From Massilia agri (GTDB taxonomy: Bacteria > Pseudomonadota > Gammaproteobacteria > Burkholderiales > Burkholderiaceae_D): 64,000 bases of DNA. The stretch is taken from assembly GCF_024753255.1 (NCBI RefSeq), contig NZ_JANUHA010000004.1:186001-250000 (forward strand). Reading direction: 5' to 3'. The notes beneath the pieces are model-generated. The model had not been told where the DNA came from, searched no databases, and worked only from the letters and a program-made list of their open reading frames with translations. A program made the translations under genes and the position numbers. Of this stretch, positions 56,229-64,000 are shown one piece after another (within the stretch, counting starts at the first letter, position 1; every line of letters starts with the position of its first letter).

Positions 56229-57851
56229 TTACTTCGAGGCGACCTCTTCGCTGGTGGCCGGCTCCCGGCTTCCCCCGTCGCCGCGCTCGAGCTTGCCGCT
56301 CGAATAGGTCGGCCCCTGCCGCTTCTCGTGCGGGGCCGGCTTGCCCGGCAGCGGCGGCAGGGCCTTGGCCTTCTCCAGGTCGATGCCCGCCACTTCCGCC
56401 ACGCGGCGGCCGTAGTCCTCGTCGCAGTGCCACAGGTGCCACACCATGCGCAGCTGGATCGGCTCCGGACACTTCCTCAGGTCGCCCCCGACGTTATTGA
56501 CGAGGTCGTCGCGTTCCCAATCCTCGAAGCTGCGGTAGCGCGTGCCGGCCTGGGCATAGTCGTCGGCGGTGCGGGTGGTCTGGTAGCGGCCCAGGTGGCC
56601 TTCGACCCACTGGTGGTATTCCTTCCCGGGCCTGGGCGCTTCCTGGTAGCCGCCCATCAGGCTCGGCTCGTAGTTGATGTGCTTGTCCTCGCCGCGGCCG
56701 TCCACGTAGAAGGTCATCTGGCCGTCGCGCTGGTTGGTGCGCGCCGCCGCGCCCGCCTGCGGCTGGTTGATCGGCAACTGCAGGTAGTTCGGCCCCACGC
56801 GGTAGCGCTGGGTGTCGGAATAGGAGAGGGTGCGGCCCTGCAGCATCTTGTCGTCCGAGAAGTCGATGCCGTCCACCAGCACGCCGGTACCGAAGGCCGA
56901 CTGCTCGGTTTCCGCGAAGACGTTGTCGGGATTCTTGTTCAGGACCAGGCGTCCCACCGGCAGCAGCGGGAACTGCTCTTCCGGCCAGCGCTTGGTGTCG
57001 TCCAGCGGATCGAAGTCGAGCTCGGGATGCTCGCCGTCGCTCATGATCTGCACGCAGAATTCCCATTCCGGGAAGTCGCCGCGCTCGATCGCATCGTAGA
57101 GGTCGCGCGTGGCGTGGCTGGTGTCCTGGGCCTGGATCTCGGCGGCCTGTTGCGCGGTGAGGTTGCGCACGCCCTGCTTCGGTTCGAAGTGGAATTTCAC
57201 GAGGTGGGCCACGCCCTGGTCGTTGACCAGTTTATAGGTGTTCACACCGGAGCCTTCCATTTCGCGGTAGGTCGCGGGAATGCCCCATGGACTCTTGACC
57301 CAGGTAACCATGTGCAGCGCTTCCGGATGGCTGCAAATGAAATCGTAGAAGCGCCACGGCTCCTGCTGGTTGGTCACGGGGTCGGGCTTGAAGGCGTGGA
57401 TCATGTCCGGGAACTTGATCGCATCGCGGATGAAGAAGACTTTCAGGTTATTGCCCACCAGGTCCCAGTTGCCGTCCACGGTCTTGAACTTGATCGCGAA
57501 GCCGCGCGGGTCGCGCGCCGTCTCGGGCGATTCCTTGGCGCCGATCACGGTCGAGAAGCGCACGAAGAGCGGGGTCTGCACGCCGACCTCATTGAGCACA
57601 CGCGCCCTGGTGTACTTGCTGGCCGGCTCACTGCCGATGGTGCCGTAGGTTTCGAAATAGCCGTGGGCGCCGGTGCCGCGCGCATGGACCACGCGTTCGG
57701 GAATCCGCTCGCGGTCGAAGTGCGTGATCTTTTCGATGAACTGGTAATTTTCGAGCGTGGCCGGACCACGTTCGCCCACCGAGCGCAGGGACTGGTTGTC
57801 GCTGACAGGGTGACCCTGGCGGGTGGTCAGGATGGGGCGCTGCTCGCTCAT
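56229..57851 (-). CDS. Heme catalase (monofunctional)
   Basis: A 540-residue heme catalase that splits hydrogen peroxide. Active-site His56 is in [16 protein letters not shown], the Asn in [12 protein letters not shown] (Asn134/135), and the proximal heme tyrosine in [12 protein letters not shown] at about residue 343. The C-terminal 30 residues are a charged, proline-rich tail beyond the usual core. It begins with an ATG preceded by GAGGAGA; upstream codons in the longer frame lack support. No OxyR gene is adjacent. It is transcribed alone. Confidence 0.94.
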   Translation of the reverse strand: MSEQRPILTTRQGHPVSDNQSLRSVGERGPATLENYQFIEKITHFDRERIPERVVHARGTGAHGYFETYGTIGSEPASKYTRARVLNEVGVQTPLFVRFSTVIGAKESPETARDPRGFAIKFKTVDGNWDLVGNNLKVFFIRDAIKFPDMIHAFKPDPVTNQQEPWRFYDFICSHPEALHMVTWVKSPWGIPATYREMEGSGVNTYKLVNDQGVAHLVKFHFEPKQGVRNLTAQQAAEIQAQDTSHATRDLYDAIERGDFPEWEFCVQIMSDGEHPELDFDPLDDTKRWPEEQFPLLPVGRLVLNKNPDNVFAETEQSAFGTGVLVDGIDFSDDKMLQGRTLSYSDTQRYRVGPNYLQLPINQPQAGAAARTNQRDGQMTFYVDGRGEDKHINYEPSLMGGYQEAPRPGKEYHQWVEGHLGRYQTTRTADDYAQAGTRYRSFEDWERDDLVNNVGGDLRKCPEPIQLRMVWHLWHCDEDYGRRVAEVAGIDLEKAKALPPLPGKPAPHEKRQGPTYSSGKLERGDGGSREPATSEEVASK

Positions 57852-57941
57852 TGCTCTCTCCTCATTCGGGGTAGGGAACAATGAGTATAGGAAGAGGCCG
57901 GGAAAGGCAGCGCGCGGCTGCCTCCCGGAAAACAACGGGAT

Positions 57942-58427
57942 TTACAGCTGCTGGAACACGCCGGCGGCGCGGTTCTTGGTGACGTTATCCCATGGGAAAA
58001 CCTGGCCGTTCATGGCGACGTAGACGCCGGCCGGCAGGGTTTGCGCCACGCCGCATGCGAAGCCGAGGTTGAACAGGGCGTCCGAATTGGCGATCTCGTA
58101 GGGGATCATGGCGCCGGTCAGCACGACGGTCTGGCCGAGCTTCGCCGCGCCCAGCACGGCCGCCGTTTCACGCATGGTGTCGGTGCCGTGGATGATGACG
58201 ATGGCTTTCTCGCTTGCCGCCTGGCAGGAAGCCAGCACGCGCTGGCGGTCCGGGTCCTGCATGTCGAGCGAGTCGAGCAGGGGCAGCACCTCCAGCGCGC
58301 ACGGCACGGTCATGCGCGAGCGCGCGATCACGGCCGGCAGGTGGCTGTCGGCAAAGCCGAGCACGCCGTTCAGTTCATTGTAGTGTTTGTCGAAAGTGCC
58401 ACCGGTGGCGATGATTCGCAAAGTCAT
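57942..58427 (-). CDS. Half-size asparaginase-domain protein
   Basis: A 161-residue protein that matches only the N-terminal domain of type I/II L-asparaginases. The first threonine motif is ATGGTFDK near 7-14 and the second is HGTDTMRETA near 98-107, so both active-site threonines and the Asp are present, but the C-terminal domain (another 160 residues) is absent. Frame and codon use are intact, with no sign of a broken downstream half, so it is a compact family member rather than a pseudogene. Whether it hydrolyses asparagine is unknown. Confidence 0.8.
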   Translation of the reverse strand: MTLRIIATGGTFDKHYNELNGVLGFADSHLPAVIARSRMTVPCALEVLPLLDSLDMQDPDRQRVLASCQAASEKAIVIIHGTDTMRETAAVLGAAKLGQTVVLTGAMIPYEIANSDALFNLGFACGVAQTLPAGVYVAMNGQVFPWDNVTKNRAAGVFQQL

Positions 58428-58565
58428 GTTGGTTTGTCCACGTGCAGAAAAAAGGTGGGTAATGATAGCCTCAAACGGTAGTGTATCCATATGTGACTGC
58501 GCTAGAATCGTCTGGATCGGATGAGTAGACTCACCGCTTCTTTCCATTTCTCACCTTCTTCTCCC

Positions 58566-59330
58566 ATGAAAGCCGTCGCACCAGGCACCGTCATTTTCCA
58601 CCGCCATCGAGGCTATGGCGTGATCACCCACGTCAATCTCCTGACGGGCTGGATCTCGGCGCGCTTCGGGGCCGAAGCCCGCACCCTCGACCTGAACCTG
58701 TCCAGCGACGAGGTGCAGCACGCGGATGGTGAGCCGATCCTGTTCCGCCGCGCCCCGCCGGACCGCATGCCGCATGCGCGCCTGATGGACGTGGTGCGCG
58801 AGCTGCACAAGGCCGGCTACCAGAAGCTGTATCTGTATTCCTGGCCCAAGCCCTCCGGCCTGCACTGGCGCTGGCACCTGTTCACGGGCCCGCGCAACTG
58901 GATGCAGCGCACCTGGCGCGAAGGCTGGTATGGCTCGGGCGCGGACTACAACAACAACCCCGTGATGGGCTGGGGCGATTCGCCGGGCGCGACGACTGAA
59001 GAACTCATCCACGCACTGGCGAAGTTCGACCCGCAGGGCCTGGCGCAGGCGCTCGGGCGCGACGAAGATCACACGGCCTGGTTTGCGCAGGTCTGCGAGT
59101 TGCTGCTGCCCGGCTATATGTACAGCCTCAATATGGAGCGTCCCGCGGGCGGCAAGCTCATCGAGGCGCCGCCGGTGCCGGTGGTGCCCGTGCGGGCCGG
59201 CCTGCAGCCCTACGCGGGCCCGGCCATCGGCTGGCCACCCGGCTGGGCGGGGCTGTGGAGCGGCGCCCACGTGATGCCGGTGCGCCGGCCCAGCTTCACC
59301 GGCGAGCCCGAACTGAAGCAGGAGAGTTAA
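58566..59330 (+). CDS. Conserved protein of unknown function with small-barrel-like N-terminus
   Basis: A 254-residue protein I do not recognise. Residues 1-55 (PGTVIFHRHRGYGVITHV, then SARFGAEARTLDLNLS) look like a short beta-barrel of the CarD/DUF3553/Tudor kind, with the usual G-x-V...H-x-x-x-G-x-G pattern. The middle has aromatic and tryptophan-rich segments (HWRWHLFTGPRNWMQRTWREGWYG) and the C-terminus is proline-rich. No signal peptide or membrane span is seen. The start at 58566 is chosen because the barrel begins there; a start at 58521 adds 15 poorly conserved-looking residues. Its stop overlaps the convergent dehydrogenase by 4 bp. Confidence 0.6.
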   Translation: MKAVAPGTVIFHRHRGYGVITHVNLLTGWISARFGAEARTLDLNLSSDEVQHADGEPILFRRAPPDRMPHARLMDVVRELHKAGYQKLYLYSWPKPSGLHWRWHLFTGPRNWMQRTWREGWYGSGADYNNNPVMGWGDSPGATTEELIHALAKFDPQGLAQALGRDEDHTAWFAQVCELLLPGYMYSLNMERPAGGKLIEAPPVPVVPVRAGLQPYAGPAIGWPPGWAGLWSGAHVMPVRRPSFTGEPELKQES

Positions 59331-60328
59331 GGTAGCTGGCGCTTGCCCAATGCCTCGGGGTTGAAGATGTTGTCCGGCTGCCCCGCGGCGAAGCGCACGA
59401 CGTTCTCGAAGGCCGTCTGGAAATAGATCTCGTAACTGTCCTGCTCCACATAGCCCAGGTGCGGCGTGGCCAGCACCGTCGGGATGCGCAGCAGCGGCGA
59501 GTCCGGTTTCAAGGGTTCATTGCTGAACACATCCAGCGCCGCATGGCCGGGACGGCCTGAACGCAGGGCCTGCTCCAGCGCCCCTTCCTCGACCAGCTCG
59601 GCGCGACTGGTATTCACGAACAGGGCATCCGGTTTCATGCGCGCGAAATCCTCCGCCTTCACGATGCCGCGCGTGGCATCGAGCAGGCGCAGGTGCACCG
59701 TCAACACGTCCGCCTGGGAGAACAGCGCCTCGCGCGAGACCGCCGCCTCCAAGCCATCGTCCTGGGCCGCCTGCCGGCTGCCTTCGCTCCCCCACACCAG
59801 CACGCGCATCCCGAAAGCCCGCGCATAGCCCGCCACCAGGCGCCCGATCTTGCCGTAGCCCCAGATCGCCAGGGTGCGCCCGCGCAGCGAGCGTCCCAGG
59901 CCGTTGAGTACCGGGTTGATCGAGGCCGTCTGCCACAAGCCTTCCTTCAGGTTGTTCGCATAGGGCACGATCTTGCGGCTGGCGGCCATGATCAGGGCCC
60001 AGGTCAGCTCCGAGGGCGCCACCGGCGAACCGATGCCTTCGGCGATCGCGATGCCATGTTCGGTGGCCGCCGCCACGTCGATATGGCCGCTGACCTTGCC
60101 GGTCTGGGAGATCAGCTTCAGGTTCGGCAGGCGCTGCAACAGGGCGGCAGGGAAGGCGGTGCGTTCGCGGATGAGCACGAGGGCCTCGTAGGGCGCCAGC
60201 CGGATCGCCAGCTGCCCCAGCCCGCGTGCCGAATTGTTAAACACCTTCACTTCATGGCCGTCGAGCAGGCGGAAGCAGGAAAGGCCGCGCACGGCGTCCT
60301 GGTAATCGTCGAGAACAGCTATTTTCAT
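59327..60328 (-). CDS. D-2-hydroxyacid dehydrogenase
   Basis: A 333-residue NAD-dependent D-2-hydroxyacid dehydrogenase, SerA-like catalytic fold. The Rossmann motif GYGKIGRLVAGYARAFG lies near 156-172. The catalytic Arg is in NTSRAELVEEGAL, the Glu in DVFSNEPL and the His in TPHLGYVE. There is no ACT domain, so it is unlikely to be the allosteric SerA; substrates may be glyoxylate, hydroxypyruvate or phosphoglycerate. With glycerate kinase 15 kb away a link to glyoxylate metabolism is possible but unproven. Confidence 0.9.
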   Translation of the reverse strand: MKIAVLDDYQDAVRGLSCFRLLDGHEVKVFNNSARGLGQLAIRLAPYEALVLIRERTAFPAALLQRLPNLKLISQTGKVSGHIDVAAATEHGIAIAEGIGSPVAPSELTWALIMAASRKIVPYANNLKEGLWQTASINPVLNGLGRSLRGRTLAIWGYGKIGRLVAGYARAFGMRVLVWGSEGSRQAAQDDGLEAAVSREALFSQADVLTVHLRLLDATRGIVKAEDFARMKPDALFVNTSRAELVEEGALEQALRSGRPGHAALDVFSNEPLKPDSPLLRIPTVLATPHLGYVEQDSYEIYFQTAFENVVRFAAGQPDNIFNPEALGKRQLP

Positions 60329-60657
60329 GTCAGTTGCTTCTAGTTAAGGGACTGCGCGTAGCGAAATAACAGCTTCTAAAAAGATCATAAATAGCCTACT
60401 ACATTAGTCGGGCAATTTTGACTACTTTTTTGTAGTAGCAGAGCTAAATCGGCGTTTTACGGGTGTACAATCGGCCAATTCTTGAGGGTTTGACACGCTT
60501 GTGCCGGGCCCTGCAGCACCCTTTCCGGTCTCCCTGCGAGGCCGTCGACACGACCGCCGTAATCGCCGCGCTCCGCTGGAGCGACCAGCCATTCTAAGGC
60601 ACGGCCAGACGGACGATCCTGCCGTGACAGTATTCTTAATTGGCATTGGAGGTATCT
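60329..60657. promoter_or_regulatory. 329-bp divergent promoter region ahead of pckG
   Basis: No gene is seen. The left half is AT-rich and holds nested inverted repeats around a T6 loop: ACTAC at 60421-60425 with GTAGT at 60432-60436, and CTACTAC at 60396-60402 with GTAGTAG at 60432-60438. TACAAT at 60466-60471 could be a -10 element. The right half is GC-rich leader. A consensus GGAGG ribosome-binding site at 60648-60652 sits before pckG. The divergent dehydrogenase promoter should be in the first 80 bp. Confidence 0.4.
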
Positions 60658-62520
60658 ATGAACCAGCCCGTGATGGGCGGCGTCGCCGCACTGAACGTTC
60701 CAGCTCACGTCAAACACCAGCAGCTCATCAATTGGGTCGCGGACATCGCCGCCCTGACGAAGCCTGACAGCATCTACTGGTGCGACGGTTCCGAGGAAGA
60801 GTACGACCGCCTCTGCGCGCAGATGGTCGAAGCCGGCACCATGAAGAAGCTCAACCCGGCCAAGCGCCCGAATTCCTACCTGGCATGGTCGGACCCGTCG
60901 GACGTGGCCCGCGTCGAAGACCGCACCTACATCTGCTCAAGCACGAAAGAGCAGGCTGGCCCCACGAACAACTGGATGGACCCGGCCGAGATGCGCCGCA
61001 CCCTGAACGGCCTGTTCGACGGCTGCATGGCCGGCCGTACCCTCTACGTGGTGCCGTTCTCGATGGGTCCGCTGGGCTCGCCGATCGCCCACATCGGCGT
61101 CGAACTGTCCGACTCGCCCTATGTCGCCGTCAACATGCGCATCATGACGCGCATGGGCAAGGCCGTGTTCGACGTGCTCGGCAGCGACGGCGACTTCGTG
61201 CCCTGCGTGCATTCCGTCGGCATGCCGCTGGCCGCCGGCCAGAAAGACGTGCCGTGGCCGTGCAATGCCACCAAGTACATCGTCCACTATCCGGAAACCC
61301 GCGAGATCTGGTCCTTCGGCTCGGGCTACGGCGGCAACGCGCTGCTGGGCAAGAAGTGCTTCGCGCTGCGCATCGCCTCGAACATGGGCTACCAGGAAGC
61401 CCAAGCCGGCGGCACCGGCTGGCTGGCCGAGCACATGCTGATCCTGGGCGTCGAGTCCCCGAAGGGCGACAAGAAATACGTGGCGGCCGCCTTCCCCTCG
61501 GCCTGCGGCAAGACCAACTTCGCCATGCTGATCCCGCCGAAGGCATTCGACGGCTGGAAGGTCACCACCATCGGCGACGACATCGCCTGGATCAAGCCGG
61601 GCCAGGACGGCAAGCTCTACGCCATCAACCCGGAAGCCGGCTACTTCGGCGTGGCCCCGGGCACCAACGACAAGACCAACCCGAACTGCATGGCCTCGCT
61701 GCGCGAGAACGTCATCTTCACCAACGTGGCGCTGACCGACGACGGCGACGTCTGGTGGGAAGGCATGACCAAGGAAGCCCCGGCACACCTGATCGACTGG
61801 CAGGGCAAGGACTGGACCCCGGCCTCGGGCACCAAGGCCGCCCACCCGAACGCGCGCTTCACCGTCGCCGCGACCCAGAACCCGGTCATCGACGCCGCCT
61901 GGGACGACCCGGCCGGCGTGCCGATCTCGGCCTTCATCTTCGGCGGCCGCCGCTCGACCACCGTGCCGCTGGTCACCGAAGCCAACAACTGGGTGGAAGG
62001 GGTCTACATGGCCGCGACCATGGGCTCGGAGACCACCGCCGCCGCCGCCGGCCAGATGGGCATCGTGCGCCGCGACCCGTTCGCGATGCTGCCCTTCATC
62101 GGCTACAACATGAGCGACTACTTCCAGCACTGGCTGGACCTCGGCAAGAAAGTCGAGGCCAAGGGCACGCTGCCGAAGATCTTCTGCGTCAACTGGTTCC
62201 GCACCGGCGAAGACGGCAGCTTCGTGTGGCCGGGCTATGGCGACAATATGCGCGTGCTGAAGTGGGTGCTGGACCGCGCCGAAGGCAGCGCCCCGGCAGG
62301 CCGGCAGCACATGTTCGGCACCTCGCCGAACTACGCCGACCTGAACTGGGAAGGCGTGGAATTTACCGAAGCGCAGTTCACCCAGATCACCTCGATCGAC
62401 AAGGACGCCTGGGTCGAAGAACTGAAGCTGCACAGCGAACTGTTCGACAAGCTGGCCTACCGCCTGCCGCAGGAACTGGTGGACACCAAGCAGCAGCTGG
62501 AGCAGCGCCTGGGCGCGTAA
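60658..62520 (+). CDS. pckG: Phosphoenolpyruvate carboxykinase (GTP)
   Basis: A 620-residue GTP-dependent PEPCK that converts oxaloacetate to phosphoenolpyruvate in gluconeogenesis. The P-loop is [12 protein letters not shown] at about 279-290, the metal site follows in GDDIAWI, the substrate loop is SMGPLGSPI, and the guanine-binding [12 protein letters not shown] segment is present. Length fits the GTP family (about 600-620) and not the ATP family. The ATG at 60658 is fixed by a GGAGG six bases upstream. Confidence 0.97.
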   Translation: MNQPVMGGVAALNVPAHVKHQQLINWVADIAALTKPDSIYWCDGSEEEYDRLCAQMVEAGTMKKLNPAKRPNSYLAWSDPSDVARVEDRTYICSSTKEQAGPTNNWMDPAEMRRTLNGLFDGCMAGRTLYVVPFSMGPLGSPIAHIGVELSDSPYVAVNMRIMTRMGKAVFDVLGSDGDFVPCVHSVGMPLAAGQKDVPWPCNATKYIVHYPETREIWSFGSGYGGNALLGKKCFALRIASNMGYQEAQAGGTGWLAEHMLILGVESPKGDKKYVAAAFPSACGKTNFAMLIPPKAFDGWKVTTIGDDIAWIKPGQDGKLYAINPEAGYFGVAPGTNDKTNPNCMASLRENVIFTNVALTDDGDVWWEGMTKEAPAHLIDWQGKDWTPASGTKAAHPNARFTVAATQNPVIDAAWDDPAGVPISAFIFGGRRSTTVPLVTEANNWVEGVYMAATMGSETTAAAAGQMGIVRRDPFAMLPFIGYNMSDYFQHWLDLGKKVEAKGTLPKIFCVNWFRTGEDGSFVWPGYGDNMRVLKWVLDRAEGSAPAGRQHMFGTSPNYADLNWEGVEFTEAQFTQITSIDKDAWVEELKLHSELFDKLAYRLPQELVDTKQQLEQRLGA

Positions 62521-62572
62521 GGACCATGGAGTAGGGGGAGTGGCTGAAAGCGGCACAGACCGCCAGCCAATG

Positions 62573-62610
62573 AAAAAGGGACAGGCAAATGAACCGCCTG
62601 TCCCTTTTTT
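62573..62610. terminator. Bidirectional intrinsic terminator after pckG
   Basis: AAAAAGGGACAGGC at 62573-62586 pairs with GCCTGTCCCTTTTT at 62596-62609 around a 9-nt loop. With T tracts on both strands it can end pckG and the convergent DUF2214 gene, which stops 24 bp further on. Confidence 0.92.
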
Positions 62611-62633
62611 CATTGTCCGGCGTGCCGGCCGGC

Positions 62634-63086
62634 TCAGTAGCCGATTCCGCGCGCCATCGCGGCCGCAAAGATCGGAATCAAGGCGAACACATGGATCTCG
62701 GCCAGCAGGATGCGGCGCAGCTTGCCGATCTCTTCCTGCGGCGGTACGAAGGCGGCATCAAGCTTGAGACGCTTGCGCCAGGCCGCGATGCGCATGGTCG
62801 GCCGGATGGACAGGATGCCGACCACGCCAAAGGCGGCGATCTTGGCCCAGAACATCGGGTTGTCCAGGTAGAAGTCCGCCCCCTTGGCGCCGTGCCACAC
62901 CCGCCCGAAACCGACGAACAGGATGGCCAGGGCCAGCAGTCCGTAGGCCGCGTCGAAGCGTCCCAGCAGGCGTACCGTGTGCGGCGACATCGCCGCGGGA
63001 CGCATCAGCGCCAGCTCGGCGGCCAGCACGGCCGCGATGCCGAAGACGATCAGGTGGTGGACGCTGGCGACGAGGAAATCGATCAT
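62634..63086 (-). CDS. DUF2214 family membrane protein
   Basis: A 150-residue integral membrane protein with four predicted spans. The pattern FLVASVHHLIVFGIAAVLAAE at its start, LGRFDAAYGLLALAILFVGF and NPMFWAKIAAFGVVG fit the DUF2214 family. Histidines in the first span could bind a cofactor, but no function is known. It is a single gene between the pckG terminator and the SYLF gene promoter. Confidence 0.85.
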   Translation of the reverse strand: MIDFLVASVHHLIVFGIAAVLAAELALMRPAAMSPHTVRLLGRFDAAYGLLALAILFVGFGRVWHGAKGADFYLDNPMFWAKIAAFGVVGILSIRPTMRIAAWRKRLKLDAAFVPPQEEIGKLRRILLAEIHVFALIPIFAAAMARGIGY

Positions 63087-63258
63087 GGCGAATGAATGAT
63101 GAACGGATGAGAGAAAGCCTCCAATGTGTCTCGCGCATGCAAGCTTGTCAAGACACCGGTCATGCTTGCAGGCCTTATCCTGCGTTCAAACTGGCGCTAT
63201 CCGATCGCCGCCGGGTTTAGCCTGACCATCCGTTCAACGCCACTCGAAGGAGGGCATC

Positions 63259-64000
63259 ATGAATCCGACCGTGAAGCATCTCGCCGCGGCGTCGCTTGCC
63301 GCGGTATTGGCAGGAACTACCGGGGTCGCCACCGCCCAGGTCGGCTCGGCGAAGCAGGCCGCCACGCCGGGCACCGCCCGTCAGCAGGAAGAAGCCAGGA
63401 ACGCGACCGAACACGTCACCAAGGCCGTGCAGGTCGTGCACAGGATGCAGGCGAATCCGGAGATGCGCGCGCTGCTGCAGCGTTCGAAAGGCGTGTTCGT
63501 CGTGCCGCAGTATGGCGAGGCGGCGCTGGGCGTCGGGGCGCGCGGCGGTGCGGGCGTGCTGCTGGTGCGCAGCGGGAAGACCTGGAGCAATCCCGCCTTC
63601 TACAATATGGGCGGCATCAGCGTCGGCCTGCAGGCGGGCGCCCAGGCCGGCGCCATCGCGCTGGTGCTCAACGACCAGAAGGCTCTCAACAGCTTCATGC
63701 AGAACAATAAGTTCTCGCTGGGCGCCGACGCCGACCTGACCCTGGTCGACTGGTCGAAGAAGGGCGCCGGCTCGGCCGGCTGGGGCAATATCACCGCCTG
63801 GTCCGACACCGAAGGGCTGTTCGGCGGCGCGGCCATCAACGTCACCGACATCGACTACGACGAAGACGAAACGGCCGGCTATTACCGGCGCCAGGTGGCG
63901 GCGCGCGATGTCCTGAGCGGCAAGGTGACCAATCCCCAGGCCGATATGCTGCGCCAGGCATTGGCCGATACGTCGAGCGGCAGCGCGGCCTCGAGCATGG
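63259..64000 (+). CDS. SYLF/YSC84 domain lipid-binding protein (partial, cut by window end)
   Basis: The frame stays open from an ATG with GGAGG six bases upstream to the end of the window (247 codons). A signal peptide covers about 1-27 (ending ATAQ). The SYLF (YSC84/DUF500) pattern starts near 65 with NPEMRALLQRSKGVFVVP and continues with GVGARGGAGVLLVRSG, WSNPAFYNMGGISVGLQAG and a late DWSKKGAGSAGWGNI block. SYLF proteins bind phosphoinositides or other anionic lipids; bacterial exported members are little studied. The C-terminus lies beyond the window. Confidence 0.85.
   Translation, partial: MNPTVKHLAAASLAAVLAGTTGVATAQVGSAKQAATPGTARQQEEARNATEHVTKAVQVVHRMQANPEMRALLQRSKGVFVVPQYGEAALGVGARGGAGVLLVRSGKTWSNPAFYNMGGISVGLQAGAQAGAIALVLNDQKALNSFMQNNKFSLGADADLTLVDWSKKGAGSAGWGNITAWSDTEGLFGGAAINVTDIDYDEDETAGYYRRQVAARDVLSGKVTNPQADMLRQALADTSSGSAASSM

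Noticed and set aside
57942-58427. Asparaginase pseudogene
   Set aside because: The short frame is intact with both motifs, and no C-terminal domain remnant is found downstream in any frame.

Overview
The window is GC-rich, densely coded chromosomal DNA. It fits a betaproteobacterium of the Oxalobacteraceae (Massilia/Telluria/Duganella type). The evidence is the hemE-priA neighbourhood, a PEP-CTERM protein, VF530, DUF4404 and YgiQ family genes, an SOS-controlled dinB, large secreted protease genes and REP-like palindromes. The assignment is an inference from gene content. No prophage, insertion sequence, CRISPR array or rRNA was seen.

Region 1 (1-8692) starts with the end of tatB and tatC, then a surface-sugar locus. 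rfbB-rfbA, a WecE-type aminotransferase and a NeuD/PglD-type acyltransferase can make an N-acylated dTDP-4-amino-4,6-dideoxyhexose. A GtrB-like GT2, a GtrA flippase and a large GT-C membrane protein can move a sugar across the membrane on undecaprenyl phosphate and attach it to an acceptor. A WbqC protein of unknown activity sits in the same ATGA-coupled operon. No rhamnose genes (rfbC, rfbD) are present.

Region 2 (8972-18735) holds a DUF885 peptidase with a histone-H1-like lysine/alanine tail, a PH-like membrane protein, a 1368-residue SNF2-family protein coupled to an S9 peptidase, and hemE. The AT-rich 565 bp between hemE and priA (18736-19300) carries at least six 9-mers matching or one base from the DnaA box, a repeated 22-bp box pair and an AT-rich stretch. 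Genes to the left are mostly on the minus strand and genes to the right mostly on the plus strand. Together this looks like a replication origin or a DnaA-titrating cluster.

Region 3 (19301-43179) has priA, a DUF2236 protein, a dihydrolipoamide-dehydrogenase-like flavoprotein, a DUF1857 protein, rep, a serralysin-like M10 protease with DUF4214, slyX, a GMC-type oxidoreductase, three tandem periplasmic M3 peptidases, VF530 and DUF4404 proteins, a YgiQ radical-SAM protein, an AI-2E transporter coupled to a cyclic-nucleotide-binding protein, and a membrane diguanylate cyclase.

Region 4 (43180-64000) has a tRNA-Asp/tRNA-Val operon, glycerate kinase, a TonB-dependent receptor, a LytS/LytTR two-component pair, a cysteine-repeat secreted protein, an S8 protease, SOS-controlled dinB, rdgC, a PEP-CTERM protein, catalase, a half-size asparaginase, an unknown protein, a D-2-hydroxyacid dehydrogenase, GTP-dependent PEP carboxykinase, a DUF2214 membrane protein and the start of a SYLF-domain lipid-binding protein cut by the window end. 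Three REP-like palindromic elements (23741, 43175, 53104) are spread through regions 3 and 4. Two of them supply the stop codon of the gene they follow.
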